A stretch of 64,000 nt of DNA from Pinus tabuliformis (taxonomy: Eukaryota; Streptophyta; Pinopsida; Pinales; Pinaceae), in NCBI GenBank assembly GCA_031772625.1, contig CM062816.1, forward strand, positions 636,676,352 through 636,740,351, read 5' to 3'. The translations under genes and the position numbers were made by a program. Under the pieces are notes generated by a model, which worked only from the letters and a program-made list of their open reading frames with translations, did not search any database and had not been told where the DNA came from. Of this stretch, positions 47,501 through 58,303 are shown in pieces (the stretch's first letter is position 1; every line of letters starts with the position of its first letter).

Positions 47501-48015
47501 TCACTGTTAGGATTAGAAAGTTAGGTGTTCTCTAAGTACTTATAAAATTATGGTGATTAAAATATCTCTATACATCCCATAAGTGATTGATAGTTAAAAT
47601 TATTTCATTTGATTGAAAATGTTATAATTAATGTGATTGAATTTGTTGATTAGACGTTACAAAGTGTTTGTTGTTGGGTTGTCGAACCAGTCTTAGAGTG
47701 CTTATGAAACCTGAGAAACCACTTATATTAAAAAATAAAAATTCCATGAGTAATGGGAAGTTAGTATAGTGATTCTATATTGTTTCTATTCACTGGAATA
47801 ATGGCTAGATAGTTGAGAGTAGATATTTCATATTTGTAGTTGTAAATGATTAGGTTTATTGATATAATGTTGTTGTTTTTCTTATGAGTATTGCTTGGAA
47901 ATAAAATCCTACAATTTGAAGGGGAACGATTCACTTTTGGGTTTTTTAGATTGTTACATCATGAGTAAATGTTAAAGTTCCAACTAGATAAGAACACCAA
48001 TGATAGGGTTTTGTT
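44515..48015. other. decayed interior of an LTR element
   Basis: Lies between the PBS-like site and the AAGGAAGGGGAG tract at about 48018. No gag or pol domain could be recognised; the 84-residue ORF at 45224-45478 is featureless. Around 47340-47500 a GCTAAG-CAGT-TGCACTTG-TGCA motif is repeated after a TATAAAAAGGGC box, so part of this may be another LTR. Confidence 0.45.
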
Positions 48016-48300
48016 TCAAGGAAGGGGAGTATGTAATATCCCTGGCATAAGCTATAGTAAATCTCTCGCAAAATGAGTTTCGTTGAATAATTTGATATTA
48101 TTAATTATTATATTAATATTACAAGAAGAATATTTTTCTAATTCTTAATTACAAGAGTAATACAAGAATTATTTCTTAATTCTTATATTGAGACGAATTT
48201 ATATTCTTCTAGGTAAATAAATTGTATATTCAAAGTTGGTATGTTTTATGAGTTTTAGCGGTAACGAGTCATTGATTTAGAAAGGATATGGATAGGTGAT
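48016..48300 (+). repeat. polypurine tract and LTR start of a TGTAATATCCC family
   Basis: GGAAGGGGAGTA followed by TGTAATATCCCTGGC is the classic plant gypsy PPT/LTR junction. The LTR body resembles 25738-26030. Its far end is not definable. Confidence 0.65.
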
Positions 48301-49040
48301 ACTTTAACAATGTAAACTTTGAAACGGGAACTGATACTGTTACCCGTTTTGTAGAGGTGGCAAAAAAATGACCCGATTTTCAAAAGTGGTGATGCAGAAT
48401 ACACATGTTTTTTTTAGAACATGGTTTTTGGAACTTTAATTTTTTCATGTGCATTAAGTTTTAGAATGGTAGTGAATGGTAGTGATTTTCATCCTGATTT
48501 TAAAAAGTGAGTATTCTGCATCACACCCTTTTTTTAAAAGACCTATTTTTTGACTTTAAATTTTCTAGTGTGTGAAATGTAAAAAAATATTTTCTAAATT
48601 TGATAGTTTTGAAGTGGTCATTTTATTCATATTTTCTTGTTCTCTATCTTAATTTTTTTTTTTTTTAGTGGGGTTTTTATTGTTTTGCGTTTTTTAATTA
48701 CAAAGTCGATAGTTTGAATTTTAGATAATCTACATATTTATACATCCTTAATTAATTTTTCAATCCACATGAAATAATTGTTTCTAAAAAACAACATTTT
48801 TTAACAATGGACATAAAAATAACCATTTTTAACATAAATATAACAAAAAAACTAAACGTTTTGATAATTTTTTGCTAGAATTAACATGTCAAAATCACAA
48901 TTTTTATACAAAAATATTAACTAAAAATGGTCAAATAACAGTTTTTTTTATGAATTTCATGTCAAAAAAATAATAATAACAACTTTTTTTTTCAAAAAAT
49001 AATAATTAACTAAAAAATCAATGCAAAAATCACAGTTGTG
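48301..49040. other. AT-rich spacer with a short inverted repeat
   Basis: GTGATGCAGAATAC at 48389-48402 and its exact complement at 48511-48524 bound 136 bp that could be a small inverted-repeat element. Nothing else was recognised. Confidence 0.5.
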
Positions 49041-49525
49041 CTCTCCCCCGCCCACCCCTCCACCGCAACCGCCCCCGCCCACCCCTCCACCGCCACCGCC
49101 CCCTCCCCGGCCACCCCGCCCACCCATCCCCCGCCACCGCCACCGCCACTGCCCCTCCGCCCACCCTGCCCACACCCTCCCCGCCCCCCCTCCACCGCCA
49201 CCCCGCCCACCCCTCCACCGCCACCGCCCACCCCTCCCCCGCCACCGCCCCCTCCCCGGTCCCCCCGCCCACCCCTCCACCCACACCGCCCCCTGCCCGC
49301 CCACCACCACCGCCCCCTACGTGCCCACCCCGCCCACCCATCCCCCGCCACCGCCCCCTCCCCGGCCCCCCCGCCCACCCCGCCCACCCCGCCCTGCCCA
49401 CCCCGCCTACCCTGCCCACCCATCCCCCACCACCGCCCCCTCCCAGCCCCATTGCCCACCCCTCCACCGGCACCGCCCCCTCCCCGGCCACCCCGCCCCC
49501 TCCCCCTCCCCCGCCCCCTCTGCGG
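49041..49525. repeat. strand-asymmetric C-rich tract (G-rich on minus strand)
   Basis: Almost 500 bases built mainly from CCACCG, CCCACCCCTCC and CCCCTCCCCGG units. It is abruptly bounded by AT-rich DNA on the left. The long Pro-rich (+) and Gly/Trp-rich (-) ORFs are translations of this tract, not genes. The minus strand has dense G runs suited to G-quadruplexes. Confidence 0.93.
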
Positions 49526-49632
49526 CAGCGGCACCCCGGGGCCGCCTTGCCCCGCCCGACCGGCGGCGGGTCGATTCCGGGAATCGACCCGCCGCCGGTC
49601 GGGCGGGGCGGGGCGGCCCGGGGGTGGCGCTG
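49526..49632. repeat. GC-rich palindrome, locus 1
   Basis: A near-perfect 107-bp palindrome centred at about 49579 on GTCGATTCCGGGAATCGAC. Each side continues through CGCCGCCGGTCGGGCGGGGC. It shares its core with the units at 52129-52315 and 53805-53895. Confidence 0.9.
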
Positions 49633-49871
49633 CGCGGATCTAGAACACATCTACCCAAATCTTCAAGTAATTTTGAATCAAACAATGAATACTTTATTCT
49701 CCCACCTTCACATGCAATTGTTTTATTTCTAGACGCACGTTAGGAGGGACAATGTTGAAAATGGATCCACCTTTTTTAAGAGTTGATCTAGTCTATATAC
49801 TCGTCGCACTTCATTTTATCCCATTCTCTTCTCTTAAACTTCTCTTTTCATTCCTTTTTTTCTAGTTTGTT
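49633..49871. other. short spacer, no feature
   Basis: No coding or repeat signal between the GC palindrome and the left inverted-repeat arm. Confidence 0.6.
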
Positions 49872-50219
49872 TCCTCCTATTTGAATTCTCTCATGCATCC
49901 CCCTAGCAACTTCCCCTGAATCCTTCTTCTTATTCCAAGAATGGAGGTGAGACACCTCTTTAGTCTTCCTAGTCAGAATTTGCCTCCAAAATTTCTTAGG
50001 AGCTAGCTTAGAGAGGTGTAAGAGATTCCCTTGTCTTTGATGAATGTATTGCCTCTTTTTCCTTTTAGTTAGGGCTTTATATATTTTTATCTTGTCCATT
50101 TTAAGAGATTCATCAACATCTTCCTTAATTGCTCTCCTCGCACTTTTACACTCTTTGTCATACCATGGATTGGTTTTGCTATTTCTTTTATTATTTGATA
50201 TAGGAAAAATAATTTGCAA
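49872..50219 (-). pseudogene. LINE-like EN/RT linker fragment, left arm
   Basis: The frame has N-P-W-Y-D-K-E-C-K, Y-K-A-L-T-K-R-K-K-R, and L-A-P-K-K-F-W-R. This resembles the segment between endonuclease and RT in non-LTR retrotransposons. No start codon, endonuclease or RT is present. The frame crosses the outer arm boundary and stops soon after. The family call is inference from pattern memory. Confidence 0.5.
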
Positions 50220-51829
50220 AATTTGATAACTAATTCTCTAAATCCCTTTCCAAGACTAACACTTGAAAAATCAATTAGGTAACAAACATGCTATTAGATA
50301 GAACTATTTGTTTCTTTATTTCACCAAACCAAATTGAAAAAATAATTTTATAAATTAAAAATCAATAATACAATCTTAGAAGCAGTTTAAACCTATTATT
50401 ATAATCATGATGTGAAATTGAATAGCTAGATTCTTAGCACATCTAATATTCTCTTTTATTCTGCTATCAATGATATCATATTTTCCGACGTTTGATACAT
50501 TGTGCAAGGCCTATCTATATAAAAGGATCCTGAAATACAAAAAATGGAGAACCTTTTCCCACGAGCATGTGTGTGCTTGACACAATAATACTTGCAACAA
50601 CAAATATTCAATAAGATGCAGACACTTTTAAATTGGTTGTAATTTGGAGAACCTGATCTTTTTTCAACCTTTTGAACTCATTTCTGTATCAGCCATAGCC
50701 AATATTATGCTTTGACTTCCTTAAAATTTTCAATGGTTAGAAGAATAAATTACTGATTAGCAGAAATAGTAAGATATGTACAATTTTGGTTTTGTTAATA
50801 TCACAGTTATGAGATCAAATTACATGTTATAAGTTTAGAAATTTAATTTAAGACATCATTAAATCATTATCCAATATAGCATACAACATTTAACCTTATA
50901 AATAGTGTTTTATTAGCACAGGGTCCACATTAATATATTATGTCATGGGACCTATAATATATTATGATAAAAGGGCGTAACCTGTGAAGGACAACGATAT
51001 AGCACCTGAAGATTCAAGATCCCTCCACCATATTTGCACCATTCATGGCACAATGGGTTTGATCGTATAATGGAATATTGTATCCACATCTACAGCTAGA
51101 CTGGTGCTCCAATGACCAAAATCATATATTCACAGAATTTTGTTACAGTCGATGGGCAAAGAACCATGGAAGTCTGAAAGTAAACAACAAATCTAGCCTG
51201 TTTCGTTTACTATTTTAACATTTTTGAACTTTTGGTGGTTATGTAAGGGGCATATCACTGTGATAAAATTTAAAGTAAATTATAGTAAGTAGCAAATCGT
51301 TCGATGTTACATGGCTATGATTACTCATCATAAATAGCAGACGTAAAGATGTTGTGCACATAAACAATATCAACTAGAAGAGAGGATATTTAGTTGTGTC
51401 AAAGGAAAATCATGAGATGTTGCATAGGGTCTTTTTGCCACTTTAACCTAAACATGAAATAGTGATCAAGAGGAGTTTGAAAGATATCCTAACCTTCAAT
51501 GCTTTCATTTCTGACATTAATCAACCAAAGAAATGGCTCCGTGGTCTTCTCTGACCAATCAATCTGTATCATCATAGAAAACCAACATAAGAATCTAAGA
51601 AAGGCGAAAAAGGCTTTCAATCAAATGCAAATTTACAGTTAACAAAGAGACTTATGAGCAAAACCTGAAATGGACATTATCATTCAGATCCTCACGTCTA
51701 TCCATTTGTTCAAACACAGTTTATAATTATAAATTAACGTCGTCATTTATGGCATTCGTTGGACTCGTCAGTGAGAGATCTTCAATCGGAAGAGGTTATC
51801 CAGGGACTGCTCTGCATCAAAACAAGTAA

Positions 51830-52024
51830 TTATAAAAACAATAGGAGGGCACACAAGGCGTTCAATAGCATCCCAGGACGTATCTGTGGCAACACCTCTT
51901 CAAAATCCTGAAAATACCCGAAAGACAGCACGAATTTGGTTTGGTTGACTAGTGCCGGATCGGTTGCAAAGGACCATACATCCTGAACACATCCACCTCC
52001 CATGTTACCGGGCATGTCAACCAT
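51830..52024 (-). CDS. unrecognised 64-residue ORF, left arm
   Basis: An ATG-started frame (M-V-D-M-P-G-N-M-G-G-G-C-V-Q-D-V) ending in a hydrophobic Leu-rich tail and TAA. Its inverted twin at 54001-54195 differs at two residues. The composition looks like real protein (Trp, Cys, balanced charge), so it may be a captured exon. I do not recognise the family. Confidence 0.35.
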   Translation of the reverse strand: MVDMPGNMGGGCVQDVWSFATDPALVNQTKFVLSFGYFQDFEEVLPQIRPGMLLNALCALLLFL

Positions 52025-52128
52025 ACACGCCTTTTAATGCGACCATTCCCAACTTCATTCCTTAATTTGGGATTAAATTTCGAAAGGGACAATGAACTCG
52101 AGTATGCTTTTATCATAAATGTGGGATG

Positions 52129-52315
52129 AACTAGAGCTCACAAGCTCTGAAGCCGGTACGGGTCGATTCCCGGAATCGACCCGTCGTCGGTCAGGCGGGG
52201 CGGGGCGCCGCGGGGGTGGCCGCAGCCACCCCCGCGCCGCCCCGCCCCGCCCGACCGGCGGCGGGTCGATTCCGGGAATCGACCCGTACTGGCTTCGGAG
52301 CTTGTGAGCTCTAGT
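52129..52315. repeat. GC-rich palindrome, locus 2 (two units head to head)
   Basis: A 187-bp palindrome centred at about 52222, from AACTAGAGCTCACAAGC to GCTTGTGAGCTCTAGTT. Each half includes a smaller palindrome GGGTCGATTCC-GGAATCGACCC. The left half belongs to the left arm; the right half is a direct repeat of the unit at 53805-53895, so the loop is flanked by direct repeats. Confidence 0.92.
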
Positions 52316-53804
52316 TTAGAACCAGTTTTGCAGACAGTGACGTTATTCATCACTGGTGAATTTAAGATTCATCATCCTGTTTTGGTTACTCTTAATTTCG
52401 TTTCATACTTTCTCAACATCGGGAGTAGGTACCACCATGCAGATGTGAATAACACTGCGGAGAGGCGCCCAGAGAAAACCAAACAAAATAGTGCAATTAC
52501 AATAACAGTTGCATTCAAACTGGTGTCATAAGCCGTGGCCTGCCTCCTTCTCCTATATGATCCTTGCACCGCTCTCGCAGGTCTGGTGGGCTGATGATTA
52601 ACGGCCACAACCCTTCTCATTTTTTTAGCTTTAGACTGAACACGATAATGATTACCAGTGGATCCAGTGGATCCACACTCTATGGCGTTGTTGTAATTAG
52701 AGTTTCCCCCAACTCCGCAGCATGCTGTCGTGGGGGCCTTAAACCCTGCATTTATATACAGAGATTAGATAGTGTCTTTTTCAATGAAAATAATTCTCAG
52801 CAAAACTATACGTAATTCCCCACTATCCAGTGTGAAGTGGGCTGTATGACTTCAGTATATATACACCATAAAAATCTAGCTAGGACCTACACAGAAGGCC
52901 AATTTATTACAAAGTTCTGGTAACAGAAACACCAACTAATTGAACTAATAACTAAATTTTATGTATATACCACACCATTCATTCATTCACTTCCCATTTG
53001 GAGTATATACACGAATACAGAAAGAAGAGCGTGGGGATAAGAAGTATATAAAGAATTAAATACCATATTTAGAGGGATTGGCGAAGAAATCATAGATAAT
53101 GTCGTACGTGTTGACGTAGATAATGTTGGCGTCTTTCAGTTGTTTGCGGATGGAGGAGAGCTGATATCGGAGGAGTGTGTTGAAATAGAGAACCGCGTCG
53201 TTGTAGTAAATGGAGCAGCCGTGCTTATCGAAGTCGTTGGAGGAATGGGAAAAGTAAGTGAGCCAGAAAGGACTGCAGCCTTGAGGCTGCACCCCACTCA
53301 CCAGGATAGTCCTTGCTCCTTCATTGTACAGGGATTGCACAGCTCCTACAATAGACATTGCAACGTTTGGAAGAAAGCTCTTCTTCACCTGAGCGGTCGT
53401 GAGTTTGAGCTTCGTGTATGCGTAGCTGAAGTCATTGACCCCTATATCTATAGTGTAAATCCCGCTTCTGAATGCCTCCTCGCTTGGGAGATGATCTAGA
53501 GGACCTGAAACATTATTCCAGGAATTCTGAAATCAATATATTCAATTTAGCATTCAAAAACCTATTAGTATTGCTATTTAGATTGCTGAGATCTTTGGCA
53601 GTCAGTAGTTCAAATCCCAGGGGTAAGATATGTATATATAGTTACCACATTCCATGGAATCAGGCCAACTAGCATAAAAATTCAGTTCGTTTTATTTGAT
53701 CGCTGATCATATAAAATTCCATCCAAATTCAAACTCAAAGCTTTAGTAAAATATGAAAGAGAATTTCTGCTATTTTAATATTACCATTCCTCTCATCGTA
53801 TCAC
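52221..53804. other. loop of the large inverted repeat
   Basis: 1,584 bp between the arms. It contains one GC-rich unit (52221-52315), then on the minus strand two exons of a GDSL/membrane-protein chimera and flanking intron-like sequence (53527-53804). Confidence 0.85.
52372..53526 (-). pseudogene. chimeric GDSL esterase-membrane protein gene fragment
   Basis: Exon A is 53064-53526 (acceptor TTTCAG|AATTCC; donor ATATG|GTATTT). Exon B is 52372-52745 (acceptor AATGCAG|GGTTTA). Joined, they read open for about 278 codons to TGA. Exon A and the start of exon B are GDSL-type: the block III motif G-V-N-D, P-Q-G-C-S-P-F, N-P-S-K-Y-G-F, A-C-C-G. The GDSL nucleophile block and the C-terminal D-x-x-H block are absent, so it cannot be an active esterase. 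After G-N-H-Y the sequence becomes a basic segment (Y-R-R-R-R) plus one hydrophobic membrane segment and K-Y-E-T-K end. No first exon or start codon is visible. Confidence 0.72.
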
Positions 53805-53895
53805 GCCACCCCCGCGCCGCCCCGCCCCGCCCGACCGGCGGTGGGTCGATTCCGGGAATCAACCCGTACCGGCTTCGGAGCTTGTGAGCTCTAGT
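53805..53895 (+). repeat. GC-rich unit, locus 3 (single)
   Basis: GCCACCCCCGCGCC through GAGCTCTAGTT, with the internal GGGTCGATTCCGGGAATCAAC palindrome degraded by one base. Same orientation as 52221-52315. Confidence 0.9.
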
Positions 53896-54000
53896 TCATC
53901 CCACATTTATGATAAAAGCATACTCGAGTTCATTGTCCCTTTCGAAATTTAATCCCAAATTAAGGAATGAAGTTGGGAATGGTTGCATTAAAAGGCGTGT

Positions 54001-54195
54001 ATGGTTGACATGCTCGGTAACATGGGAGGTGGATGTGTTCAGGATGTATGGTCCTTTGCAACCGATCCGGCACTAGTCAACCAAACCAAATTCGTGCTGT
54101 CTTTCGGGTATTTTCAGGATTTTGAAGAGGTGTTGCCACAGATACGTCCTGGGATGCTATTGAACACCTTGTGTGCCCTCCTATTGTTTTTATAA
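54001..54195 (+). CDS. unrecognised 64-residue ORF, right arm
   Basis: Inverted twin of 51830-52024, with P to L and A to T differences. It starts ATG and ends TAA. Both twins stay open, but with so few differences this says little about selection. Confidence 0.35.
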   Translation: MVDMLGNMGGGCVQDVWSFATDPALVNQTKFVLSFGYFQDFEEVLPQIRPGMLLNTLCALLLFL

Positions 54196-55805
54196 TTACT
54201 TGTTTTGATGCAGAGCAGTCCCTGGATAACCTCTTCCGATTGAAGATCTCTCACTGACGAGTCCAACAAATGCCATAAATGACGACGTTAATTTATAATT
54301 ATAAACAATGTTTGAACAAATGGATAGACGTGAGGATCTGAATGATAATGTCCATTTCAGGTTTTGCTCATAAGTCTCTTTGTTAACTGTAAATTTGCAT
54401 TTGATTGAAAGCCTTTTTCGCCTTTCTTAGATTCTTATGTTGGTTTTCTATGATGATACAGATTGATTGGTCAGAGAAGACCACGGAGCCATTTCTTTGG
54501 TTGATTAATGTCAGAAATGAAAGCATTGAAGGTTAGGATATCTTTCAAACTCCTCTTGATCACTATTTCATGTTTAGGTTAAAGTGGCAAAAAGACCCTA
54601 TGCAACATCTCATGATTTTCCTTTGACACAACTAAATATCCTCTCTTCTAGTTGATATTGTTTATGTGCACAACATCTTTACGTCTGCTATTTATGATGA
54701 GTAATCATAGCCATGTAACATCGAACGATTTGCTACTTACTATAATTTACTTTAAATTTTATCACAGTGATATGCCCCTTACATAACCACCAAAAGTTCA
54801 AAAATGTTAAAATAGTAAACGAAACAGGCTAGATTTGTTGTTTACTTTCAGACTTCCACGGTTCTTTGCCCATCGACTGTAACAAAATTCTGTGAATATA
54901 TGATTTTGGTCATTGGAGCACCAGTCTAGCTGTAGATGTGGATACAGTATTCCATTATACGATCAAACCCATTGTGCCATGAATGGTGCAAATATGGTGG
55001 AGGGATCTTGAATCTTCAGGTGCTATACCGTTGTCCTTCACAGGTTACGCCCTTTTATCATAATATATTATAGGTCCTATGACATAATATATTAATGTGG
55101 ACCCTGTGCTAATAAAACACTATTTATAAGGTTAAATGTTGTATGCTATATTGGATAATGATTTAATGATGTCTTAAATTAAATTTCTAAACTTATAACA
55201 TGTAATTTGATCTCATAACTGTGATATTAACAAAACCAAAATTGTACATATCTTACTATTTCTACTAATCAGTAATTTATTCTTCTAACCATTGAAAATT
55301 TTAAGGAAGTCAAAGCATAATATTGGCTATGGCTGATACAGAAATGAGTTCAAAGGGTTGAAAAAAGATTAGGTTCTCCAAATTACAACCAATTTAAAAG
55401 TGTCTGCATCTTATTGAATATTTGTTGTTGCAAGTATTATTGTGTCAAGCACACACATGCTCGTGGGAAAAGGTTCTCCATTTTTTGTATTTTAGGATCC
55501 TTTTATATAGATAGGCCTTGCACAATGTATCAAACGTCGGAAAATATGATATCATTGATAGCAGAATAAAACAGAATATTAGATGTGCTAAGAATCTAGC
55601 TATTCAATTTCACATCATGATTATAATAATAGGTTTAAACTGCTTCTAAGATTGTATTATTGATTTTTAATTTATAAAATTAATTTTTCAATTTGGTTTG
55701 GTGAAATAAAGAAACAAATAGTTCTATCTAATAGCATGTTTGTTACCTAATTGATTTTTCAAGTGTTAGTCTTGGAAAGGGATTTAGTGAATTAGTTATC
55801 AAATT

Positions 55806-56153
55806 TTGCAAATTATTTTTCCTATATCAAATAATAAAAGAAATAGCAAAACCAATCCATGGTATGACAAAGAGTGTAAAAGTGCGAGGAGAGCAATTAA
55901 GGAAGCTGTTGATGAATCTCTTAAAATGGACAAGATAAAAATATATAAAGCCCTAACTAGAAGGAAAAAGAGGCAATACATTCGTCAAAGACAAGGGAAT
56001 CTCTTACACCTCTCTAAGCTAGCTCCTAAGAAATTTTGGAGGCAAATTCTGACTAGGAAGACTAAAGAGGTGTCTCACCTCCATTCTTGGAATAAGAAGA
56101 AGGATTCAGGGGAAGTTGCTAGGGGGATGCATGAGAGAATTCAAATAGGAGGA
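55806..56153 (+). pseudogene. LINE-like EN/RT linker fragment, right arm
   Basis: Twin of 49872-50219 with three residue differences (D/A, K/R, H/R). It ends at the arm boundary and meets a stop at 56160-56162. Confidence 0.5.
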
Positions 56154-56897
56154 TTCTCATAGATATGATTGCGCTTAGTTAAAAAACAACCGTGCATATT
56201 CATTGAACCCTTATGTTTTGGAACAATACAAATATTAGGATTGGATAAGTTCTTTAGTGATGCATACGCCCTTTGGTTTGAAGTCCTCACATGTATAGTG
56301 TATTTCAAGACCATATTACACTTCATGGACTCTTAAAGACTATTGTAATATATTGTATTTTATTATATGATACTGTGAAGGATGCCTCTTAGGTCAGCAA
56401 TGGTCCAAGTAGCATGTTTTTGAAAAATTAATTGTATATATTAAATTTGTTATTTATTATGTGAATGTTTGAGCCACGATATCTATATTTGGTCGAGCTC
56501 TATTATTTTGTCTGTACTCCAATTATATATAGTTAGCATTATAGTTTTGATGAAAATATTAAGGTGACGTTAGGTTGCCTTCGCATCCCCGACTACAGGT
56601 TTCGAGGGTGGACGTCAGCTTGTATGTGTGATACAACGGACAGAGAGACAGTACGTGACAGAAAAATCATTATTCCAGTATCAACACTTTCGTTCTGAAG
56701 CTATATTTTGCAGGAAAATTTCGTAGAAAATTTCGTAGTCACTGCCATTTTTAAAACAGCTGCAAAATTGACACCTAAAAAAAAAAAACATCGTTCCAGT
56801 ATACACACTTTTCGTTTTGAGCATTGTTTTTGTGGTTTTTTTGGGGTTTTTGGGCCAGAGTTCCCGTTTGGAGTTTATAGTTCTCGTTTCAAAGTTT
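56154..56897. other. spacer with a short tandem duplication
   Basis: ATCATTATTCCAGTAT with ACACTTTCGTTCTGAAGC (about 56667-56701) recurs as ATCGTTCCAGTATAC with ACACTTTTCGTTTTGAGC (about 56790-56823), period about 120 bp. No gene was seen. Confidence 0.55.
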
Positions 56898-57702
56898 ACA
56901 TTGTTCTTTGTATATAAAGCAAAATAAAATCTACTTTAAAAATTCATGAGACATTTATGGTTGGTTTGTTGAATGATTCTAGAATTTAGAAAAATATGGT
57001 TTTATTAAGTGATTTTAGGATTTGAAAAAAATCTATTTGTGGAGTGATTTACGGATAGCTGTTAAGATTTAGAAAAGATATTGAATTACTTAATTCTACT
57101 CATTGTAAGCCTATGGAAAATCAGAACTAATGACTAAATACATGTAGAAGCAGGCCGAGAGAAAGGAGAGAGTGTTTTTGAATAATTATATGTTCAAAAA
57201 TTGTTGAATTAAAGTGATATGTGTGTAGAAACTAAAATATATATTTTAAATGAATTTATTCTCGATAGAAAACCTGTTTCAAATTTGGAAAATTCATTTT
57301 CAAATTCTAAAAGTTGATGAATAAAACAGGAAATTATTTAATATTTAAATGTGGAAAAATGGGTTGCAAAGATTCATTCTAAAGTTCCAACCCATAGCAC
57401 CTGTGTAAAAAATACAGGTTTTTTTATGAACCCACTCTAAAAAAAACCTCTTTTTGGTTTGAAAGATTCACTTCCATATGTTCGAAAACTATGCAAAAAT
57501 CAATGAATAAAATATGAAAAGCACAGTAAAACATAATGTTGCTATTTGATTTCTCAATATAATAAGACTAGTTGTTTATATACATATAGAGATAGATAAT
57601 GTGTTAGTGTTTTTGGAAATGAATATGATGTTTTGTGCTTAGCTATTTATAGTGATCTTGCATGAAAATAATAAGTCATTATGATAGATTTTCATGCAAA
57701 GA

Positions 57703-57816
<114 letters not shown>

Positions 57817-57955
57817 TTGAGAAGAGAATATAATTATTGTGTTAGGATATTTAGAAAGAAATATGTAATTGCATGCAATATTATGTTATCTATCCTCTCA
57901 AAATATTATGCATGTACATATAAGATTATGTTAGTGTTCTTTTGGAAAGATTTAG

Positions 57956-58289
57956 TGTTAGGTCCCTATAAAAGTAGTGTATTTCCTCATTGTTATTGTT
58001 AGTGTAGCCCCCTTATTGTTATTGTTATACCCATGTAGTCCCCATATTTTTATTATTGTACCCCATAGAAGACCACTATTGTTATTTTTGTTCCCTTACA
58101 TTATTATTGTTATGTCGACTCTGATTATATGACCCCTTAGAATCCTATATATAGAAATGAGGTCTTGTGATTTGAATCATTGAAGAATTTTCCATTCGTG
58201 TAATGTAAAGGAGGTTTCTACCTGAAAGTGGATAATTTTGAAGTCTTTTATATATCTCTTCTTCTATTTTGCTATTTTGTTGCATACCA
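57956..58289 (+). repeat. chromovirus 5' LTR
   Basis: 334 bp, starting TGTTAGGTCCCTATAA and ending GCATACCA. Contains TATATATAG about 190 bp in and a run of TTATTGTTATTGTTA units. Confidence 0.88.
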
Positions 58290-58291
58290 TT

Positions 58292-58303
58292 TGGTATCAA
58301 AGC
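58292..58303 (+). promoter_or_regulatory. chromovirus PBS
   Basis: TGGTATCAAAGC, one change from the initiator tRNA-Met PBS, two bases inside the LTR. Confidence 0.85.

Larger units (their letters stand above)
49872..52220 (-). repeat. large inverted repeat, left arm
   Basis: 2,349 bp that is the reverse complement of 53805-56153. The two 108-residue frames near the outer ends differ at three residues, and the two 64-residue frames near the inner ends at two, so arms are near-identical where compared. The outer edge (TCCTCCTATTTG) is abrupt, with no terminal signature or target-site duplication. Confidence 0.93.
53805..56153 (+). repeat. large inverted repeat, right arm
   Basis: Reverse complement of 49872-52220, with the same length by coordinate count. 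From inner to outer it holds a GC-rich unit, the 64-residue ORF, about 1.6 kb without genes, and the LINE-like fragment. Confidence 0.93.

Noticed and set aside
48957..49743. Several long overlapping ORFs on both strands rich in Pro, or in Gly/Trp/Arg
   Set aside because: They are translations of the C-rich tract in every frame; open frames there are expected because the tract has few A/T-rich stop codons.
49872..56153. Helitron or Mutator (Pack-MULE) identity for the inverted-repeat unit
   Set aside because: No TC...CTRR ends, no 9-bp duplication and no transposase or helicase were seen; gene-fragment capture alone is not enough.
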